The notes under the pieces were generated by a model that made no database searches, had not been told where the DNA came from, and saw nothing but the letters and a program-made list of their open reading frames with translations. A program made the position numbers and the translations under genes. From the NCBI GenBank assembly GCA_021782055.1, contig JAJXVP010000009.1, positions 1 through 36,570 of the forward strand: DNA of 36,570 nucleotides, read 5' to 3'. Shown here one piece after another: positions 32,360 to 36,570 of this stretch. Position 1 is the stretch's first letter; every line of letters starts with the position of its first letter. The stretch is from a bacterium. Its GTDB lineage: Bacteria > Spirochaetota > Spirochaetia > JABEVK01.

Positions 32360-33601
32360 TTAAAGATCCGCAAAGTTGGCCCAAAGGACGTCTAAGTAGA
32401 GAATCGCTTGGGGGGTTACGTAGCGGCTAAAGGTACGCATCAGACAGTGTGAGCTTTCATCGGTATACACATCCGAGAGGCTCCACCCCCCGGGGCGCCC
32501 ATGAAGTTTGTACACATGATCAAAGAAATAGGGCCTTAGGCTCAGATTTCGTCCCACATCCTGGTATTCAACCTGACAGCCCGTCTCGGACAACAGATAA
32601 TCCCCAGAAATTTGAAAACCATTGAGGTCGCTAAAGTAGAGCCGGTGAATAAACCCTGCCAAACCTTCAAGGTCGGCTTCATTGAGTCTCAATAACCCAT
32701 CGGCCTCATATAAGGCGAAGGAAATATCTACCAAGCGCAACAGCATCTCGTTTTCCCAGGCCACCTGGCGCTGAATCCTCTTGGTCCGAATCATGCGAAA
32801 GTTTTCGAGGGCTTCTTGGATTTTCTTTTGAAAATCAGGCAAAGGTGCAGGAAGTCGTACGGGGGGCGAAAAATAATACCCCTGCACGTACCTCGCGCCG
32901 AGCTGTAAGGCTTGTTGGAGTTCTTCGGCAGTTTCGATACCCTCAATCAAGAGTGCCGTTCCACTATTTTCGGCAAGGCGGCCGAGTTGTTCGAGAGTTC
33001 GTCGAAACTGCCGATCGCGAAACGAACGATGGAACAGCGAGAGGCTAATTTTGATGAAATCAGGTTTTAAATACGGGATGAGGTCGAGTTGGCTATTCTC
33101 TGTCCCTAGGTTACCCAGTGCGACTTGACAGCCTAAAGAGCGGCAACGTTCCATGACCGTTTTTAAGCTCAGAAGGTTTTGAAAGCCTGGCTCTAAAAGC
33201 ACGTCGAGAACGACACGATTCAACGGGATCCTTGCCTGCTGTAGGGCTTCAAGAGTGGGGGGCAACGCTAAGGGGGACAACGCCGTTAGCCGTGACGGCA
33301 ACTCATTGACAATTAGCCGAGCTTGGTCCATCGGAGAAAAAACCTGGGCAACTTGTTGAGCTAAAGTGAGCCCAACTTCTTGCTGTAAAGTATTGAGGGT
33401 TTGATCGGATACTCGAAAAAAAGCCCCCAAGCTTGCAATGTTTTCAGACAAATCAAGCCGTCCGAAGCATTCATAGCCGAAAACGGCTTGAGTTTCGAGG
33501 GAGAGAACCGGTTGAAACACCGGAAAAGTTGGTCCTTGGCTGAGCCACGACTGCCACTGGGCGGCCGTCTGAAACTCGGCAGCACTGTCAGCGGTACGCA
33601 C
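32360..33601 (-). CDS. YkuI-like protein: degenerate EAL domain plus C-terminal YkuI_C/Cache-like domain
   Basis: The 413-residue product has an EAL fold at about residues 25-250: YECFGR replaces the EAL motif (Glu44 kept), VNELPS keeps Asn, EGIE (Glu220) and QGYYFSPP are kept. The paired aspartates of the DDFG motif are Gly163-Asn164 (ALGNLGT) and KID is KIS (Asp to Ser186), so phosphodiesterase activity is unlikely; c-di-GMP binding is possible. After a helical linker, residues about 320-412 match the C-terminal domain of Bacillus YkuI (FQISGDYLL, NLSLRPYFFDHVY, SLSDVYTDESS). The start is GTG (33601) with no ribosome site; a good promoter ends six bases before it. The GH13-like gene follows on the same strand, and the cyclase gene lies 69 bases upstream. 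Confidence 0.82.
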   Translation of the reverse strand: MRTADSAAEFQTAAQWQSWLSQGPTFPVFQPVLSLETQAVFGYECFGRLDLSENIASLGAFFRVSDQTLNTLQQEVGLTLAQQVAQVFSPMDQARLIVNELPSRLTALSPLALPPTLEALQQARIPLNRVVLDVLLEPGFQNLLSLKTVMERCRSLGCQVALGNLGTENSQLDLIPYLKPDFIKISLSLFHRSFRDRQFRRTLEQLGRLAENSGTALLIEGIETAEELQQALQLGARYVQGYYFSPPVRLPAPLPDFQKKIQEALENFRMIRTKRIQRQVAWENEMLLRLVDISFALYEADGLLRLNEADLEGLAGFIHRLYFSDLNGFQISGDYLLSETGCQVEYQDVGRNLSLRPYFFDHVYKLHGRPGGWSLSDVYTDESSHCLMRTFSRYVTPQAILYLDVLWANFADL

Positions 33602-33607
33602 AAAAAA

Positions 33608-33636
33608 AGTATAAGGTGAAAAGTCTCAATTGTCAC
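33608..33636 (-). promoter_or_regulatory. Probable leaderless promoter of the YkuI-like gene
   Basis: GTGACA (33631-33636, 5/6) and TATACT (33608-33613, 5/6) lie exactly 17 bases apart on the minus strand. The -10 hexamer ends six bases before the GTG start at 33601; the six bases are all T, so no ribosome site exists. Confidence 0.62.
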
Positions 33637-33670
33637 GAAAAAATTGTAAATATCTGCACGTCTAATCGTT

Positions 33671-35566
33671 TCAGACTTTTGGGGAAAGGGTAGCTAGGGA
33701 AGGGCGGGCAAAGTCTTCTAACCCGGATTCTTCGAGACCTGAACGGTAGTCTTCCAAATACCGGGACAACTCCTCACTTTGAGCTTTAAGCGCCGAGGTG
33801 TAGGTCTGTTTCTGTCCGTCGGACAAGGACTTGATGCGGGCCAAATCGATCTGCATTTGTTGAAGGCTTTTTAAGGCAGAACCGATGCGAAGATTAAGAA
33901 TCTCTTGTTGTTCGCCAAGATCCAAGGCCGAGCGTTTTTGCTTCGAAATTTCTTCAAGGGAGCGAGCATACTCCTCTTTTAACGCCCTTGAGGTTGTTTT
34001 TTCAGCTTTTGCCTGCAACTCCATGCGCTCGGCTTCTAAGTCATCGATCGGTATCGTCTCTATGACGGCACTTAAATCGCGCTCGATAGCCGAGAGTTCA
34101 CGAATTTGCCGAACATAATTCTCTAAGGTTTCAGCGGTATCATCGCCAAGAGGGTTTGCGCCTTTCCAAGTTTGAATTTGCACCAAGATAGCCTGCTTAA
34201 GGTTTTCAGCTTTAAGAATGACAGGAGAGTCCGAGGCTGAAGAAAGCGGTCTCGAGGCCTTTACGGGGTCTAGCTCCGACACCGAAGCTCGGCGTTTTTT
34301 CGAAGCTTTTCTCAAGTGTAGAAAAGCACTCAGATGACTAAAAACGCCAACTCCCATTGCGGCGATGGGAATCAACGGCCAAAGGAAGCCCCCCCCTGAA
34401 AAATACCATATCCACAAAAGGAAAATACTAACGCCAGCGTTCGACCAAAAGTGCGCCGAAAATCCCTCGCGGTCTTTATGGAACCGTTTAAGGGCGGCCA
34501 AGGATTCTCCTTGAAGAGAGTCAAGTTTCTGAGCTTCTTTCGCATTTTTTCGTAAAGCAAGCCAGGTAGCGGTGTGGCTAAGAAAGCCAATACCCCACCC
34601 TAACAAGGGGAACCAGAACCAGCCTCTTGACCAGTCAAAAGGCTGGGTTGTCATCATATTGATGAAGAACAGTCCGGCATTGACGGTTAGAAAGCTCGAA
34701 AAGTGGCTCCGCCAACCGCCAGCCCCCGCCGAGACTTTTTTTTGCAGAGCCTCACTGTAGGAGCCTTCAGTAGCATCAAGTTGACGGCGATACTGACGAC
34801 GAATTTCGTGAATACGTTCGCGGTATTCGCGTCGCGAAGCTTTCCACGAATCTTTTCCCTTAAGACTGCGTTGAACTTCCTGCAATATGGCGTCTTTAAT
34901 GACGTCTTTAAAATCACGGTAAGGCTCAGAAGGCTTTGAAGATTCAGAAGCCTTTGAAGACGCTGGCCCAGAATCCTTATTGTGGTCAGAAACAGTGGTA
35001 CTGGAAGCTTGGGAAGCAGTCAGTGGCTCGCTAGGCACGCAGTCAGTAGCTTCGGGAAGAATTTCATAGGCGTGAATTTCACGGCTGATGTTCTTGAGCT
35101 GAACTTGCCCCAGACTTTCGACCCGCATGGGGATTTTTCCCGAAACCTGGGTATAGACTTCCCGGCTAATGGTAATGTGGCCAGGTTTGGAAAGCGATTG
35201 CAGGCGGCTGGCAATGTTGATGCCTTCCCCTAAGGCGTCATTTTCATAAAAGTAGATGTCACCAACATGGACCCCAATCCTGAGCTGCAACGGTTTGGGC
35301 GGAGAAGCGGTGTTGTACTGCCGAATCCCTTCTTGTATGCCGAGCGCACACTGCACCGCATCCAAGGTGGTGGGAAATTGCACCAAAAAAGCATCACCGA
35401 TTGTTTTGATCTCGGTACCCCGGTTAGCGCCAATGAGGTCGCGAATCAGTTGGTTGTGAAAATCCAGCGTACTTAAGGTGCCTTTCTCGTCCTGTTCCAT
35501 CATACGGCTGAAACCAACAATATCGGTAAACATCACGGCAGCCAGACGGTGATCCTTGGGTTGCAT
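33671..35566 (-). CDS. Class III adenylate cyclase with tandem 2TM segments and C-terminal coiled coil
   Basis: The 631-residue product starts with an intact class III cyclase domain (about 5-172): metal aspartates Asp15 (MFTDIVGFSR) and Asp58 (KTIGDAF), and the transition-state pair Asn117/Arg121 (GINIASRL). Lys54 and Asp110 occupy the adenine-recognition positions, so ATP is the likely substrate. A Ser-rich linker and a basic coiled coil (220-280) follow. Two related blocks, each with two membrane helices and an H-rich entry, lie at about 286-340 and 366-420 (HFSSFLTVNAGLF..WFPLLGWGIGFLSH and HFWSNAGVSIFLL..PLIPIAAMGVGVFSH), like the 2TM domain. Residues about 450-610 are a long coiled coil. 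So a cytoplasmic cyclase is fused in front of a membrane anchor, the reverse of the usual order. A consensus promoter ends six bases before the ATG. Confidence 0.87.
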   Translation of the reverse strand: MQPKDHRLAAVMFTDIVGFSRMMEQDEKGTLSTLDFHNQLIRDLIGANRGTEIKTIGDAFLVQFPTTLDAVQCALGIQEGIRQYNTASPPKPLQLRIGVHVGDIYFYENDALGEGINIASRLQSLSKPGHITISREVYTQVSGKIPMRVESLGQVQLKNISREIHAYEILPEATDCVPSEPLTASQASSTTVSDHNKDSGPASSKASESSKPSEPYRDFKDVIKDAILQEVQRSLKGKDSWKASRREYRERIHEIRRQYRRQLDATEGSYSEALQKKVSAGAGGWRSHFSSFLTVNAGLFFINMMTTQPFDWSRGWFWFPLLGWGIGFLSHTATWLALRKNAKEAQKLDSLQGESLAALKRFHKDREGFSAHFWSNAGVSIFLLWIWYFSGGGFLWPLIPIAAMGVGVFSHLSAFLHLRKASKKRRASVSELDPVKASRPLSSASDSPVILKAENLKQAILVQIQTWKGANPLGDDTAETLENYVRQIRELSAIERDLSAVIETIPIDDLEAERMELQAKAEKTTSRALKEEYARSLEEISKQKRSALDLGEQQEILNLRIGSALKSLQQMQIDLARIKSLSDGQKQTYTSALKAQSEELSRYLEDYRSGLEESGLEDFARPSLATLSPKV

Positions 35567-35572
35567 ATAGGT

Positions 35573-35601
35573 ATCATGATCGCCCGCCGTTCACCTGTCA
35601 A
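35573..35601 (-). promoter_or_regulatory. Probable leaderless promoter of the adenylate cyclase gene
   Basis: A perfect TTGACA (35596-35601) and CATGAT (35573-35578, 4/6) lie exactly 17 bases apart. The -10 hexamer ends six bases before ATG 35566, with ACCTAT between and no ribosome site. This is the clearest leaderless case in the window. Confidence 0.65.
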
Positions 35602-35674
35602 CGTCTGTTAAAAAAGAGCTTGCCAAAACTTCAAGACCGTGTTCCAATAGCTATAGGGTAGATTTCTGACATAA

Positions 35675-35733
35675 GCCTCGTAGAGGCGTCTTACCCACCC
35701 CTCGTGTAGGGGAAAGAAAAGATGTTAAACATC
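35675..35733 (+). promoter_or_regulatory. Leader with three successive perfect inverted repeats before the porin-like gene
   Basis: Three short perfect inverted repeats follow one another: GCCTC-GTA-GAGGC (35675-35687), CCCCT-CGTGT-AGGGG (35698-35712) and GATGTT-A-AACATC (35721-35733). They lie in the 187-base gap between the cyclase and porin-like genes, directly upstream of the AAGGAG ribosome site (35742-35747). The first two would fold as RNA hairpins; the third, with a one-base centre, is more like a protein site on DNA. No clear promoter was found upstream; TTCAAG-16-TATAGG (35630-35657) is a weak candidate. Confidence 0.5.
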
Positions 35734-35753
35734 AAGACAATAAGGAGTCCACA

Positions 35754-36570
35754 ATGAAGAAAGTTGCACTTTCCTTCGTTGCCTTTGCCTTGTTTGTTGG
35801 CGGTGCGTTCGCTCAGGCGGCGGCTCCAGCGGCAAGTGTAGGTATCGGTGCTTGGGGGCGTGGCATATACGCCCCCCTGGCATCCAATAATTCCGGTTCC
35901 CCCTCAGGGGTGACTGCCGGTATTGGTACATCGTGGGGGAATTCCCCCCGTATCGGTTTCACGATTCATGGTGATTCACAGTATGTCGGGTTTCTCGCTC
36001 ATATTGGTGTAGATAATAACCAGTTCTCCATTACGGACGACACTCAGATCTGGATTAAGCCGTTCGATGGGTTAGAGTTTCAAATAGGCCGCGCTTTCAA
36101 TGACACTTTACGGGGAGAAGGTTCCTTTGGTTCTTGGAACTGGATTCGTACCGTGGGTATGTATCAAGGTGACGACGCCGTGTTTAAACGCATTGGTGGC
36201 CTCGCCGGTGGCGCTCCTGGTCCCCAGAATGCTATCGTTTCGTACAGCAACAGCGGTTTGTTCCTCTTTTGGGAACAAGCAGAACAAGGCGCAGGTCCTA
36301 CGTCTTTAACGACCTACTCTGATGCCTCTGCGAACGGCGGCCTAGCTAATGCTTCTTATGGTGCCGGGTATACCATCTCCAACGTTGGTCAACTGCGTGT
36401 TCAGAACATTGGCTTTGCCGATAACGGTTCTACTAGTGTAGGTCAATTGCAAGCGGCGTTCCGTTTGACCGGTGTTCAAAATCTTTATGCCGATATCGGT
36501 ATTTGGATTCCCACCAATGTTGCTGGCGTGAGTACGGGGGGAACGACTACGGCGGCAGATATTGCCGGCT
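35754..36570 (+). CDS. Porin-like outer-membrane beta-barrel protein, 3' partial
   Basis: The gene runs off the right edge; 272 complete codons are visible. It starts with a clear signal peptide (KKVALSFVAFALFVGGAFA, cleaved before QAAAP) and then VGIGAWGRGIYAPLA, a form I associate with spirochaete outer-membrane proteins. The rest is Gly/Asn/Ser-rich, with alternating strands (RIGFTIHGDSQYVGFLAHIG, TQIWIKPFDGLEFQIGR, GQLQAAFRLTGVQNLYADIG) typical of barrels. AAGGAG six bases before ATG 35754 supports the start. The long structured leader suggests an abundant, post-transcriptionally controlled product. Porin function is inferred from pattern only. Confidence 0.72.
   Translation, partial: MKKVALSFVAFALFVGGAFAQAAAPAASVGIGAWGRGIYAPLASNNSGSPSGVTAGIGTSWGNSPRIGFTIHGDSQYVGFLAHIGVDNNQFSITDDTQIWIKPFDGLEFQIGRAFNDTLRGEGSFGSWNWIRTVGMYQGDDAVFKRIGGLAGGAPGPQNAIVSYSNSGLFLFWEQAEQGAGPTSLTTYSDASANGGLANASYGAGYTISNVGQLRVQNIGFADNGSTSVGQLQAAFRLTGVQNLYADIGIWIPTNVAGVSTGGTTTAADIAG

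Noticed and set aside
1..36570. Mobile element, prophage, CRISPR array, tRNA or rRNA
   Set aside because: No transposase, integrase, terminal repeats, spaced repeat array or cloverleaf-like sequence was recognised in the window.

Overview
The window is chromosomal DNA of about 50% GC from what is most likely a free-living member of the Spirochaetota. The signs are a membrane pyrophosphatase with the diverged motifs seen in Leptospira and Treponema, envelope proteins with relaxed lipoboxes, a WGRG-type porin with a signal peptide, and many modular signalling proteins. This placement is inference from family resemblance. No rRNA, tRNA, CRISPR array, insertion sequence or phage gene was seen. 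The window is almost fully coding, with 32 genes and no gap above 190 bases. Two genes run off the edges: a cyclase-like protein at the left and a porin-like protein at the right.

Layout: (1) 1-4897, a degenerate PAS/cyclase fragment, then an envelope block with a FecR-domain protein, a predicted outer-membrane barrel, a small exported protein and a divergent lipoprotein with three fibronectin type III domains. (2) 4943-9905, an Old Yellow Enzyme and a Fur/Zur-type regulator facing a four-gene zinc/manganese ABC importer. (3) 10050-13648, an exported polysaccharide deacetylase and an H+-pyrophosphatase. (4) 13760-16841, a tightly coupled cassette of FAD monooxygenase, type III polyketide synthase and methyltransferase. 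(5) 16867-23877, a hexapeptide protein, then lipoate ligase, a small flavin-binding protein and the complete pyruvate dehydrogenase complex (E1 alpha, E1 beta, E2, E3). (6) 23874-27298, two divergent histidine kinases. (7) 27337-32284, branched-chain aminotransferase, thioredoxin reductase, a short-chain dehydrogenase and a GH13-like hydrolase. (8) 32360-36570, a YkuI-like degenerate EAL protein, an intact adenylate cyclase with tandem 2TM segments, and the porin-like gene.

How parts fit: the lipoate ligase can charge the lipoyl domain of E2, and its placement with the PDH genes makes a self-contained acetyl-CoA module. The polyketide cassette resembles in composition the Streptomyces srsABC phenolic-lipid set and probably makes a modified alkylresorcinol, alkylpyrone or quinone lipid. 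The Zur-like protein probably controls the neighbouring importer, whose promoter has an inverted repeat just upstream.

The most striking non-gene signal concerns initiation. At least six, perhaps eight, genes that head transcription units lack a Shine-Dalgarno sequence. They carry a -10 hexamer ending 6 to 9 bases before the start codon, several with a -35 hexamer at exactly 17 bases, as expected for leaderless mRNAs. Several other unit-heading genes have clear Shine-Dalgarno sequences, often with TTG starts. Several of these leaders also hold perfect inverted repeats.
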